DNA of 64,000 nucleotides. Source: JBCBSS01 sp039819065. GTDB taxonomy: Bacteria > Bacteroidota > Bacteroidia > Cytophagales > Cyclobacteriaceae. Below, piece after piece: positions 17,489 to 26,512 of the stretch (positions are counted from its first letter, which is position 1; every line of letters starts with the position of its first letter). Location: contig JBCBSS010000016.1 in NCBI GenBank assembly GCA_039819065.1, forward strand, positions 12,643 through 76,642, in the 5' to 3' direction. The notes below the pieces were generated by a model. That model was not told the DNA's origin and searched no databases. It saw only the letters and a program-made list of their open reading frames with translations. A program made the translations under genes and the position numbers.

Positions 17489-18604
17489 TTAGAATGGCTG
17501 TCCGTGTGTTTTAGACATTAGAAACCTTGCTATTGGCTCGCTTGTTTTGGCTAAGCCTACAGCGAAGTTAGAAACGCCGTTATTCCCGAAAAGTCCCTGG
17601 ATTTTTCTACCTGCCCAAAGCCGTGTGGCAAAGTGTTTCTTCCACCTGCTGATATAATCACGTTCGAGTTGTGTTTTAGTATAGGATTCTTTCCGGAAGA
17701 ACTCAATAAGCAATTCAGATAAAATCTTAGCGCCATGAATGGCGATGGCCATACCATTTCCGCATAGGGGTGTGATCATACCGGCAGCATCACCTACCAT
17801 CAATATACCATCCTGCACCAGCTCCTTTCTGGCAAAGGATATCTCATTGATTACTTTTGGTTTGTCAAACAACACCTTCGCATTGCCCAAAACCTTTCGA
17901 AGTTCAGGGTTCTGCCAGAGAATCTCCTTCTCCATGGTAGCTATATCTCCATATTTTTTCAGATTGGCCGCTTCTGATAGATAGCACAGGTTAACTATAT
18001 TTTTCTCGACACAACTCACCCCGCAGTACCCCCCTTTGAAATTGTGAAGAGCAATTAAATCATTAGGATAGTCCGCTTCCAAGTGATACTTCACACCGAT
18101 ATAGGGAGATCGTTTTTTGATGAAAGCGCGGTCTAGCTGCTTATCCAACTTGGTGCGTTTTCCGAATGAACCGATCACTATGCGTGCAGATTCAACTTGG
18201 TCACCGCCAAGGTGTACGAGGAAGTGATCTTTATTTCTAGAAATATTACTGACCTGCGTCTTGAGCTTAAATGTTGCTCCCCTTTCTTTGGCACATGAAT
18301 AGAGGAAATTATCCAACTCATATCTGCTCACGCCAAAGCCTCCTAGGTCCAATGGCATATTTACCTTGGCGCCATTGACAGCGGTAAGCTGGAATCGCGT
18401 AAGCTTAGCTGGCTTTAAATGCTCTGGGTAAAGGCCTTTTTCTTTCAAAAAAGGAAGTACCTCGTTAGAAATATATTCGCCACAGACACGATGAAAAGGG
18501 TATTCCCCCTTTTCTATGACTAATACGTCTAAGCCTTCTTCGGCTAACATAGCACTGGCCACAAGCCCTGCTAATCCACCTCCTACTATTACTATATCCC
18601 TCAA
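17489..18604 (-). CDS. FAD-dependent oxidoreductase (geranylgeranyl reductase / hydroxylase type)
   Basis: A 371-residue flavoprotein with the N-terminal FAD loop IVGGGLAGLVASAMLAEEG, the HRVCGEYIS segment and the second FAD motif VGDAAGMITPLCGNGMAIA. This fold covers aromatic hydroxylases, halogenases and geranylgeranyl reductases. No halogenase WxWxIP motif was seen. In this cluster it could hydroxylate the polyketide ring, as srsC does in S. griseus, or reduce an isoprenoid tail (both inference). It converges with the UbiA gene, 35 bp apart. Confidence 0.85.
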   Translation of the reverse strand: MRDIVIVGGGLAGLVASAMLAEEGLDVLVIEKGEYPFHRVCGEYISNEVLPFLKEKGLYPEHLKPAKLTRFQLTAVNGAKVNMPLDLGGFGVSRYELDNFLYSCAKERGATFKLKTQVSNISRNKDHFLVHLGGDQVESARIVIGSFGKRTKLDKQLDRAFIKKRSPYIGVKYHLEADYPNDLIALHNFKGGYCGVSCVEKNIVNLCYLSEAANLKKYGDIATMEKEILWQNPELRKVLGNAKVLFDKPKVINEISFARKELVQDGILMVGDAAGMITPLCGNGMAIAIHGAKILSELLIEFFRKESYTKTQLERDYISRWKKHFATRLWAGRKIQGLFGNNGVSNFAVGLAKTSEPIARFLMSKTHGQPF

Positions 18605-18722
18605 ATTGTATGATGCTTTACCATTAGTAACTTCTCACCGCCTTTTAAAGCAAAACGACCTATTGGAATGTTTGTTCCTTTATACTTTTAAGGTCATCTA
18701 AAGCTAAAAAAAATATTCAATC

Positions 18723-21275
18723 ATGATCAAAAGAAGTATTTTGGGCGGGGTTTCCAAGAGGCCTTTGACTATCTATTTTTTAGCCTTATTTCTAATTCTA
18801 GGTTTCTCATTTGACAGTGAGGCACAAAAGAAGAAAGGCAAGGGGAAGGGGAAAGGTAAAGGGAAAGGAAGCACGAGTGCCCCTACTCCACCGAAACCTG
18901 CTCCTAAAAAGGGAGGCATCCAACCATATAGTAAAGTTATCACGAAAGACGCTGTAAGCGACGACGGCCTGTTCACGGTGCATAAAGTGAATGGAAAACA
19001 TTATTTCGAGATCCCTGATTCACTGTTAGAAAGAGAAATATTGACGATCACCAGAATAGCCGGCACCGTACAAGGTTTGAACTTTGGTGGTGCGGGTATG
19101 AAGGCACGTGGCCAGCAGGTATTCAGATGGCAAAAATTCGATAAACAAATATTGCTGAGGTCTGTGTCGTTCAACAGTGTGGCAAGCGAAGAAAAGCCCA
19201 TCTACGAATCAGTCCGCAATAACAACTTCGAACCAGTAATATTGACTTTTGACATTAAGGCCATGAGTAAAGACTCTAGTTCTTATGTCATTCAAGTCGA
19301 TAACCTTTTCACCTCTGATATACCTGTTATTAGTGCTTTGAATAGCGGCCAAAGAAGACGATTTGGTGTTAGAAACCTGGACAAGAAACGTACGCTCATT
19401 ACCGGCATGAAAAGTTTCCCTTTGAATACTGAGGTAAGGCACATATTAACATACAATGCCACTAGTGCTCCAAGCAATAGGCAGACTAATTCGCTTTCGC
19501 TGGAAATGAATCAATCCTTTGTATTGCTGCCTGAAGAGCCTATGACACCAAGGTTGTTTGATAAACGTGTAGGATACTTTTCAGTATCCCAGTTCGACTA
19601 TGGACGTGATGAGCAAAAAGCAGCTGCCAGACAGTATATAACCAGATGGAAGCTTGAGCCCAAGGATATGGAAGCTTTCAAAAGAGGGGAATTAGTTGAG
19701 CCCATTAAGCCCATTGTATATTACATCGATCCAGCTACTCCTGAGCGATGGAGAAAGTATTTGAAACAAGGTATAGAGGATTGGCAGGTTGCTTTTGAAG
19801 AAGCTGGTTTCAAGAATGCGATTATCGCTAAAGACCCTCCATCAAAGGAGGAGGATCCGGATTGGAGCCCTGAAGATGTTAGATATAGTGTGATCAGATA
19901 TATTACCAACCCCATACAAAATGCTCAAGGGCCACACGTCCATGATCCTAGATCTGGTGAGATCATTGAAAGTGACATACTATGGTATCATAACGTGATG
20001 AATCTACTGAGGAACTGGTACTTTATTCAAACTGCTGCCATCAACCCTGAAGCAAGAAGTCCTAAGTTCAAAGATGAAGTAATGGGTGAGTTGATAAGAT
20101 TTGTTTCGGCCCACGAAGTAGGTCATACGCTTGGTCTTCCACACAATATGGGTGCCAGTCATGCCTACCCGGTGGATTCCCTTCGATCTGCTTCTTTCAC
20201 TGCGAAGATGGGAACAGCTCCTTCTATCATGGACTACGCTCGCTTTAATTATGTTGCCCAGCCGGGTGATGAGGGTGTGGCCCTCATGCCTAAAGTAGGT
20301 ACTTATGATAAGCATTCGATAAGATGGGGGTACAGGCCAATTCCTGATGCCACTACAGCCGATGAAGAGAGAGAGACGTTGAATAAATGGATAATTGATA
20401 ACGCCAATAATCAAATTTATTTCTTCGGAAGACAGACGGGTAACCCTATTGACCCACGCTCTCAAACTGAAGATATTGGTGATGATGCAATGAAAGCCAG
20501 TACCTATGGTGTTGCCAACCTGAAAAGAATTGTTACGAATCTAGTAGAATGGACTGGTGAGGAAGGTGAAGATTATGATGAGCTCAATGAGTTATATAAT
20601 CAAATCATATTCCAATGGAATAGGTACAATGGTCATGTCAAGTCAAACATTGGTGGTGTTTATGAAACTTATAAAACTTTTGAACAAGAGGGACAAGTAT
20701 ATACTCATGTGCCTAAGGATACTCAGAAGAAAGCGATGGCTTATTTGAATGAGCAAGCTTTTAAAACACCAGAGTGGATGATCAACCAAGAAATATTAAG
20801 GCGAATAGAGCACGCAGGAGCTGTTGACAGGATTCGTGCTTTCCAGGTCAATGCACTGAACCAAGTCTTAGATCCGGGTAGAATGGCTCGCTTGATAGAA
20901 GCTGAAGCTTTGATGGGTAGCGATGCTTATACCTGCCTTGATATGATGACTGATTTAAGAGGCGGGATTTGGTCTGAATTGAGAGGAGGTAGAAAAATTG
21001 ATACTTACCGAAGAAACCTGCAAAGAGCTTATATCGAGCGCCTGGAGTTCCTCATGACGAAAGAACAAGGTTCAGTACCTCCTGCTTTCAGGTCATTCAT
21101 TGGTTTCACTAGCGTAGATGTAAGCCAGTCGGATATCAGACCGTTAGTACGAGCTGAATTAAAAGCTTTGAAGAGACAAATTAATGGTGCGGTTAGCAGA
21201 ACCAGCGATCGCATGTCGAGGTATCACCTTCAAGACGCAGTCGAGCGTATTGATTTGATTCTTGATCCAAAATAA
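18723..21275 (+). CDS. Secreted zinc-dependent metalloprotease (DUF5117/DUF4953 type)
   Basis: An 850-residue secreted protein. Signal peptide about 1-34, then a Lys/Gly repeat tract and a Pro/Lys linker (about 35-68), a beta-rich DUF5117-like region, and a metzincin-like zinc site HEVGHTLGLPH with H464, E465, H468 and H474. A conserved SIMDYARFNY follows and may hold the Met-turn. The C-terminal third is helical. Such proteases are common in Bacteroidota, and their substrates are unknown. A strong terminator follows at 21346-21379. Confidence 0.88.
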   Translation: MIKRSILGGVSKRPLTIYFLALFLILGFSFDSEAQKKKGKGKGKGKGKGSTSAPTPPKPAPKKGGIQPYSKVITKDAVSDDGLFTVHKVNGKHYFEIPDSLLEREILTITRIAGTVQGLNFGGAGMKARGQQVFRWQKFDKQILLRSVSFNSVASEEKPIYESVRNNNFEPVILTFDIKAMSKDSSSYVIQVDNLFTSDIPVISALNSGQRRRFGVRNLDKKRTLITGMKSFPLNTEVRHILTYNATSAPSNRQTNSLSLEMNQSFVLLPEEPMTPRLFDKRVGYFSVSQFDYGRDEQKAAARQYITRWKLEPKDMEAFKRGELVEPIKPIVYYIDPATPERWRKYLKQGIEDWQVAFEEAGFKNAIIAKDPPSKEEDPDWSPEDVRYSVIRYITNPIQNAQGPHVHDPRSGEIIESDILWYHNVMNLLRNWYFIQTAAINPEARSPKFKDEVMGELIRFVSAHEVGHTLGLPHNMGASHAYPVDSLRSASFTAKMGTAPSIMDYARFNYVAQPGDEGVALMPKVGTYDKHSIRWGYRPIPDATTADEERETLNKWIIDNANNQIYFFGRQTGNPIDPRSQTEDIGDDAMKASTYGVANLKRIVTNLVEWTGEEGEDYDELNELYNQIIFQWNRYNGHVKSNIGGVYETYKTFEQEGQVYTHVPKDTQKKAMAYLNEQAFKTPEWMINQEILRRIEHAGAVDRIRAFQVNALNQVLDPGRMARLIEAEALMGSDAYTCLDMMTDLRGGIWSELRGGRKIDTYRRNLQRAYIERLEFLMTKEQGSVPPAFRSFIGFTSVDVSQSDIRPLVRAELKALKRQINGAVSRTSDRMSRYHLQDAVERIDLILDPK

Positions 21276-21345
21276 CCTGATCTATATGAGCATTTACATT
21301 AGCTCAATGTAATGTTTGTATTTAGTCAGTATTAAGTATTGAATA

Positions 21346-21379
21346 GGGAGATTTTTTATATAAGAAATCTCCCTTTTTT
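21346..21379 (+). terminator. Intrinsic terminator after the metalloprotease gene
   Basis: GGGAGATTT (21346-21354) pairs with AAATCTCCC (21365-21373) and is followed by six T residues. It lies about 70 nt after the stop codon. Confidence 0.85.
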
Positions 21380-21482
21380 AAGTGTTTACCTTAAAATGAG
21401 AGAGGCAGATAATAAATTTTCTGTTTAACTTAACAATAGGCTTTATTTATCGTTTACTCATAGTGCATTCAAAGTTGGCTAT

Positions 21483-21959
21483 ATGGAAAACATCTCTACA
21501 ACAAACCAAAATTCAGAACCGATCAATGTCTTTTTAGTAGGTAATAACCCTGTCGAACTTAGCTCGATCTATGACCGCTTAAGTAGTTTCAAAGGGAGGA
21601 AATATATCGCTGAAATCGCATTCGATCTCAAAAACATCTTGAACAGGGTTATTCATTTCAACGCGTCTTGTATCGTGATCGACGATAATATCGGTAGAAA
21701 GCGTATCTCTAAGTTAATCAAGAGCCTGACGCGCAATAAGCGAACAAAAGACATTCCCATAGCTTTGTTAAAGAATTCTAACTATACAGATGTGCCAAGT
21801 GATGGTGTGCAGGATTTTATCCTGAAGGATCACGCTACGTCTGAAGCGCTGTCCAAAACACTTCTGAATGCTATCAAATTGAGAAGGACAAAAATCTATC
21901 TTTACAAAACCTACAAGAAGAGTAAAGGCCAAATTGCTTCTTTTTTCTCAAAAGATTAG
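21483..21959 (+). CDS. Degenerate response-regulator receiver-domain protein
   Basis: A 158-residue stand-alone receiver-like domain. The beta1 strand reads VFLVGNNP where a normal receiver has an acidic pair (VDDNP), so the Mg2+-binding acids are lost. The beta3 phosphoacceptor region IVIDDNIG and the beta5 lysine in DFILKD remain. There is no output domain, only a basic C-terminal helix. It is probably a pseudo-receiver acting by protein contact (inference). Its stop overlaps the convergent aspartyl protease gene by 4 nt. Confidence 0.65.
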   Translation: MENISTTNQNSEPINVFLVGNNPVELSSIYDRLSSFKGRKYIAEIAFDLKNILNRVIHFNASCIVIDDNIGRKRISKLIKSLTRNKRTKDIPIALLKNSNYTDVPSDGVQDFILKDHATSEALSKTLLNAIKLRRTKIYLYKTYKKSKGQIASFFSKD

Positions 21960-23197
21960 ATAAGTGTTCTTAGGCGGAATTGCTTCCTAAGTACTTTCCC
22001 GTTCCGTTTAACCTCCAAGTTGATCTTCTTCCTGTTTTTAGAAGACAATATGCCATTGATGATATCAAGATTGATGTCCCTGACGAAGTAGTTATTGATT
22101 CTGATAATTTCATCCCCACGCCGCAGATTAACTTCATGTGCAGGAGAACCTTCTGTTACGTTTACTATTTCATAAGTGTCAAGGTACCTACCAGATGCTT
22201 GGACGATGATACCACTCATATTGAAGTGGAATGACTTCCGAAAGGCACTATTTTTTTTGAAGTAAATCTTTTCTTTAGGAAAATCGAATATGAGGTTGAA
22301 TCTGCTCAGAACTGAACCTCCTATGGTTCCATTTCTAAAGACTCTGCCATACTTGATAGAGTCACTATAACTATCCGGATAGGGGAAGGAGGCTAAAACG
22401 TTGTTGATGGTATATTCACCAATTGAAAGTGAGTTAAGTCTTCCCACCCTTCCAGTTATGTCACCTCCAAGGCCTCTTCCAATATTACAATGTAAACTCA
22501 TCTCGGGAATCTTTATTCTTTCATCTGAATCAGATTCTAGAAGCAAGCCATGACTTGCACCCGTATCAATAAAAAGCTTGGAATTAAGTGAATTCTTGTC
22601 GTTGAGCGCCAAAGGGGCATTGATATAAGGCTTGGTGTCCTCAATGCTCATTGGTATAGTTTTAAAAGATCTACGAGGCTTGAAATGTGACGGGTCATAA
22701 AGTGTGATAATCTTTTTACTATAATCTATCTTCACTACAAAGCGGCTGAATAGCTCATAACCTAATATACCCTGCACTTCGGTGCCAAGAAGATTACGCA
22801 TCTCAAGAAAATCCTTTTCTAATACTAATAAAGCGTGTCCCTTACCAGTAACACCAGGCAATTCTAAAGTGACATTGTTGGTAATGTACGCATCGACCAA
22901 CTTCTGTCCACCAGCACCTGAAATAGTGAGTTTACGCTGATAAGAAAGGTTGAGCAGGTCAGTAAATATCTTATCAGTCAATATAGAAGTGCGTACTCCA
23001 GTATCCAGAATAAACCGCAAAGGCAATTTGCCATTGACCACTACGGGAATGACAATGAGATAGCTGTGAAGCTCAAAGGGAATCTTTACTTTCTTCTGAC
23101 CTTCGTCTAATGAGAAACCTAATTGCTGGCCATTTACTTGGTATGGGGCTACCAGAGTCAACGTTGTAAGCAAAAAGAAGATAATGCGCCTCATCAT
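21956..23197 (-). CDS. Retropepsin-like aspartyl protease with C-terminal PDZ domain
   Basis: A secreted single-chain aspartyl protease with two DTG active sites, ILDTGVRTS and LFIDTGASHG (D73 and D219 counted from an upstream TTG at 23221), and a C-terminal PDZ domain with the VTEGSPAHEVNLRRGDEIIRI pattern. I prefer the ATG at 23197, which gives a compact signal peptide (MMRRIIFFLLTTLTLV); TTG 23221 and ATG 23194 are alternatives. Aspartyl-PDZ proteins are common in Bacteroidota, and their physiological substrates are not known. Confidence 0.8.
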   Translation of the reverse strand: MMRRIIFFLLTTLTLVAPYQVNGQQLGFSLDEGQKKVKIPFELHSYLIVIPVVVNGKLPLRFILDTGVRTSILTDKIFTDLLNLSYQRKLTISGAGGQKLVDAYITNNVTLELPGVTGKGHALLVLEKDFLEMRNLLGTEVQGILGYELFSRFVVKIDYSKKIITLYDPSHFKPRRSFKTIPMSIEDTKPYINAPLALNDKNSLNSKLFIDTGASHGLLLESDSDERIKIPEMSLHCNIGRGLGGDITGRVGRLNSLSIGEYTINNVLASFPYPDSYSDSIKYGRVFRNGTIGGSVLSRFNLIFDFPKEKIYFKKNSAFRKSFHFNMSGIIVQASGRYLDTYEIVNVTEGSPAHEVNLRRGDEIIRINNYFVRDINLDIINGILSSKNRKKINLEVKRNGKVLRKQFRLRTLI

Positions 23198-23353
23198 AAC
23201 TTTCACCCTAAAATTTAGCAAAATTCTTCTTGAAAATACAGGTGGAATATCTGCGTCGATTCAAAACACCCCATAATGGGGGATTGACACTCACAAGCAC
23301 AGTGAGATCAGATATAGAGGTTAAACGTTCAACAATGGTGTTGAGTTCGGGTT

Positions 23354-23941
23354 TTATCTCAGCCGCAGTGTTTTTGCCAAATTTACCCTCGCTAGAAATA
23401 TGGCTGGGTATATTCCTACGACCAAACCAACAAACAAGAGAAGAAGTATGTAGATGACCCCGGTTTTTAAGTTGAAAGCTTGGAAATACTGTACTAACCC
23501 AGGCATGATACTGCCCAGAAAGGGCTTGAAGACATCTATTATAATAAAAACAGTGATCCCTGCTACTAATGAGAGAATGATGGTGCCAACAAACGCTTGA
23601 ATAATCAGGTCTCTACTGCCCGCACCTAGTGTTTTTCGGATACCAATATGACGCATGCCATTTCTGGTGTAAATGGAAGTGATGTTCATACTGACCGAGA
23701 TAAGTACGATGAAGGCACACAGTATAGCCAATAAGTCTGAATGTTCCATATCTAACCACCCTTTCAAATACAGACCTGAAAAGGAGGTTTTGAAAACAGA
23801 CTGAAGTATGACAATGACCACCATCAAGCCCACTATGTTCAACGTGGTTTGCAGAACATGTTGCTTAAAGGTTCTTAACGCTATGGTCATATAGCTTTTG
23901 ATCATCAGTAAGCTATATTCAATTAGCGTACCGAATCTCAT
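23354..23941 (-). CDS. Miniature FtsX/MacB-type permease lacking the periplasmic domain
   Basis: A 195-residue protein (183 from the internal Met13). It starts like Bacteroidota FtsX-type permeases (IKSYMTIALRTFKQHVLQTTLNIVG with TM1), but the roughly 200-residue MacB periplasmic domain is replaced by a short linker. The first FtsX core with three TM segments follows, including the GMRHIGIRKTLGA cytoplasmic coupling motif and GLVVGIYPAIFLARVN. The second core is absent (full-length relatives in this window have 878-895 residues). The frame is intact, so it is either an in-frame deletion remnant or a small membrane protein with its own role. Confidence 0.6.
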   Translation of the reverse strand: MRFGTLIEYSLLMIKSYMTIALRTFKQHVLQTTLNIVGLMVVIVILQSVFKTSFSGLYLKGWLDMEHSDLLAILCAFIVLISVSMNITSIYTRNGMRHIGIRKTLGAGSRDLIIQAFVGTIILSLVAGITVFIIIDVFKPFLGSIMPGLVQYFQAFNLKTGVIYILLLLFVGLVVGIYPAIFLARVNLAKTLRLR

Positions 23942-24041
23942 AAAGGCCTAAATCACGTCATTTGAAGGGTATTAGAAAAAGATTTGCTACCGAGTGTTAA
24001 AAATACGTACAGAGTTGTGTTCGCTTTAGAACAGCTAAATG

Positions 24042-24623
24042 TTAAGATTTGTCCTGGTCTAAAGGCTGCGATTTGTGGGTACTTAGATGTGATGATATGA
24101 GCTTGAGCAGGTCTGCCGGTTGGGATGCTATTTTCAGCATTTCTTTGTTTTCACTCCTCATAAAACCTTCAGCGACCATTTTCTCTAATTGCTGCTCCAG
24201 GTGTTGATAGAACTGTTCGACATTTAGTATGCCGATCGGTTTGTCCATAATGTTGAGTTGGGCCCAAGTTGATATTTCGGCTAACTCTTCAAGGGTGCCA
24301 AGGCCTCCCGGCATAGCGATAAATGCATCGGCTTTGTTGGCCATCATGAGCTTTCTCTCATGCATAGAATCAACTATGAATAGCTCAGACAGGCCTTCGT
24401 GCCCGACCTCTCGATCCATTAAAAATTTGGGAATGACGCCAACAGCGGCTCCGCCGTGGTCTAAAACAGCGTTTGCAATTACGCCCATCAGACCAACTTT
24501 GCCTCCACCAAAAACGAGTGAGTGCCCGTTTTCTGCGATAAGCCGACCGAGTGTTTCTGCCGCTGATTTAAACTTAGGGTTGTTTCCGACACCAGAACCG
24601 CAAAAAACACAAATGTTGGCCAT
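24042..24623 (-). CDS. LOG-family protein (Rossman-fold nucleotide-binding, TIGR00730)
   Basis: A 193-residue cytosolic protein with FCGSGVGNNP at the N-terminus, VFGGGKVGLMG and the diagnostic PGGLGTLEEL motif of lysine decarboxylase-like/LOG proteins. Characterised members hydrolyse nucleoside 5'-monophosphates such as cytokinin ribotides to the free base and ribose 5-phosphate; the bacterial role is usually nucleotide turnover or undefined. It is monocistronic. Confidence 0.87.
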   Translation of the reverse strand: MANICVFCGSGVGNNPKFKSAAETLGRLIAENGHSLVFGGGKVGLMGVIANAVLDHGGAAVGVIPKFLMDREVGHEGLSELFIVDSMHERKLMMANKADAFIAMPGGLGTLEELAEISTWAQLNIMDKPIGILNVEQFYQHLEQQLEKMVAEGFMRSENKEMLKIASQPADLLKLISSHLSTHKSQPLDQDKS

Positions 24624-24718
24624 TTATATTAGTCAGTAAGAAGGTTTACTAAAAATTGAAGAGATAATATAGAACTCTTCGTCGTAGAAAAGAATTAAAT
24701 CAATAAGCTGACAACCAT

Positions 24719-24826
24719 TTAATGGTCTACGTCGTGCTTATTTTTACTGACCATTTTATTTGGAAATATCCAAGGTGAAATAATAGCTAAACCAAATAGT
24801 CCAAATACAATATACAATGCTGACAT
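24719..24826 (-). CDS. 35-residue predicted single-pass membrane peptide
   Basis: A small open frame starting at the ATG at 24826 and ending in TAA. Residues 3-21 form one hydrophobic segment (ALYIVFGLFGLAIISPWIF), followed by a hydrophilic tail with K, N, D and H (MVSKNKHDVDH). A good Bacteroidota -7 box, TATATTTG, lies on the minus strand at 24850-24857, 23 nt upstream. It stands alone between the LOG gene and the divergent MORN_2 gene. I do not recognise a family. Short length makes the call tentative, but the promoter and TM/tail architecture favour a real gene. Confidence 0.45.
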   Translation of the reverse strand: MSALYIVFGLFGLAIISPWIFPNKMVSKNKHDVDH

Positions 24827-24849
24827 GTCTCGATTTTTTTAACTTTAGA

Positions 24850-24857
24850 CAAATATA
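24850..24857 (-). promoter_or_regulatory. -7 box TATATTTG upstream of the small membrane peptide
   Basis: An exact TAnnTTTG match on the minus strand, 23 nt before the ATG at 24826. The -33 position 19 nt upstream is only T-rich, so the full promoter is incomplete by consensus. Confidence 0.4.
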
Positions 24858-24989
24858 GGCCGTGCACTAATTTTTAAAAAGTTTTTGCCGCCGGTATAAT
24901 TTATTTGAACGAAAGTTAACAAAGGAATAATATTTGATAGGTTAGATAATTGACACTAACTGATTCTACTAACTATAAACCAGCTTGCT

Positions 24990-26447
24990 GTGAATAGAAC
25001 TTCCCGCACGTCGAAAAATATCATCCAGAAATTCAAGTTTGCACTGTTAATCTATCTATTCACCTTTTATACACATCTGGCTTTTTCCCAAAGCAGCGAT
25101 CCTCAAGACACAACCTCCACCGTTCTGACGGGTAAGGGTTTGACGGTTGAAGGGATGAGACAAGGCAATTGGATATTCTACAATGATAAGAACGTCAAGG
25201 TGAAAGAGGGGAAGTATGAAGACAATCGAAAGGAAGGTATTTGGAGATATTACTTTTCTAATGGACGGGTTCAAAAATCAATAACCTATAAGGATAACAT
25301 ACTCGATGGCAAGAGTACAGAATACTATACGTTCGGCGCAGTAAAAGCAGAGGGGAAATTCAAGGATGGTAAAAAGGACGGGTTATGGATACAACGGTAT
25401 TCTAACGGTGGTAAGGAGTTTGAGATTACCTACACCGATGGCAAAAAAGAGGGTGATTTCAAGAGCTATGATTATTTCGGTTTTCTGATCATCAGAGGGA
25501 TTTATAAAGCGGATACAACACACGGCATTTGGACTGAGTACCATGACAATGGTAGAGTGTCAGTAAAAGGGGAGTTCGCTGAAGGAAAAAAAGTGAAAAC
25601 CTGGGAGGAATTTTACTATTATGGCAGAACCAAGAGCCTCAGCCATTTTGTAAATGGAAAACCCGACAGTGCCTGGAACGCCTATTATGAGAATGGCAGA
25701 AAAATGTACGAACGCCAATATGATAATGGTACGGCTATAGGCACATGGAAGGAGTATTATGATAATGGCCAGTTAATGGCACAGGTATCGTACAAAAATG
25801 GCATCAAGGATGGCGATGTCGTTGATTACTATCGCGATGGCCGATTACAAAGCCAGGGGAGCTACACCAATGGCAAAAAGACTGGAAATTGGAGATATTA
25901 TAGTTATAAAGGCGTCTTAGTGGAGGAGGGAAAGTATATTAATGACTTACAACATGACCAATGGTTCACATACTACGAAGACGGGCAATTAAAAACAATT
26001 GGTAGCTTCAAGGATGGTTTGGAAGTAGGGCTATGGGGTATATTCCATACCGATGGTAAGCTCATGCAGGAGGAGGATTGGAATTACGGTAAGCTTTGGA
26101 ACGTTGGAGACTTCTATACCCTGGAAGGAGATACTTTGAGCAGTGGAGATTTCAAGGACGGCAACGGCGAAAAGATCAACTACTACCTAAGTGGCAATAA
26201 GGAAATTGTCTGTGAGTTTAAAAATGGCGTTCCCAATGGCAAATGGAATTATTTTTATGAAAATGGAAAGCTTGGTGAGGAAGGTCAATTCGTCAACGGC
26301 GCCAAAGAAGGCACGTGGACATTCTATTATAATAATGGCGAAAAGGAGTCAGAGGGGCAGTTTTCGAATAGCGTAAAAGCAGGTACCTGGGAGTATTTTA
26401 GCAGAAGAGGCAAGCTAATAGAGAAAATCAATCACAGCAAAAAGTAA
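24990..26447 (+). CDS. Secreted MORN_2-repeat protein
   Basis: A 485-residue secreted protein beginning at a GTG; no ATG in frame preserves the signal peptide (about 10-34, ending LAFSQ). The rest is a run of about 18 MORN_2-type repeats of 22-24 residues with the pattern G-x-W-x-x-Y-Y-x-N-G-x-x-x-x-x-G-x-Y-x-x-G-K-x-x-G. Such repeats form extended beta-meander sheets, and in Bacteroidota they are often misnamed YwqK-family antitoxins. An envelope scaffold or binding role is plausible; no enzyme motif was seen. Confidence 0.8.
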   Translation: MNRTSRTSKNIIQKFKFALLIYLFTFYTHLAFSQSSDPQDTTSTVLTGKGLTVEGMRQGNWIFYNDKNVKVKEGKYEDNRKEGIWRYYFSNGRVQKSITYKDNILDGKSTEYYTFGAVKAEGKFKDGKKDGLWIQRYSNGGKEFEITYTDGKKEGDFKSYDYFGFLIIRGIYKADTTHGIWTEYHDNGRVSVKGEFAEGKKVKTWEEFYYYGRTKSLSHFVNGKPDSAWNAYYENGRKMYERQYDNGTAIGTWKEYYDNGQLMAQVSYKNGIKDGDVVDYYRDGRLQSQGSYTNGKKTGNWRYYSYKGVLVEEGKYINDLQHDQWFTYYEDGQLKTIGSFKDGLEVGLWGIFHTDGKLMQEEDWNYGKLWNVGDFYTLEGDTLSSGDFKDGNGEKINYYLSGNKEIVCEFKNGVPNGKWNYFYENGKLGEEGQFVNGAKEGTWTFYYNNGEKESEGQFSNSVKAGTWEYFSRRGKLIEKINHSKK

Positions 26448-26476
26448 CCTATTTGATAGATTTTAGTATAATCCCC

Positions 26477-26501
26477 TACCAATACATTGAAGATATTGGT
26501 A
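26477..26501. promoter_or_regulatory. 8-bp inverted repeat overlapping the DUF2911 promoter
   Basis: TACCAATA (26477-26484) and TATTGGTA (26494-26501) form a perfect dyad with a 9-nt spacer. It sits between a possible -33 TTG (26487-26489) and the -7 box at 26513-26520, where a repressor would act. Confidence 0.4.
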
Positions 26502-26512
26502 TAAAGTAATAC

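Noticed and set aside
20004..20465. 153-codon frame antisense to the metalloprotease gene
   Set aside because: Lies fully inside a clearly conserved gene around its zinc motif; composition typical of an antisense shadow.
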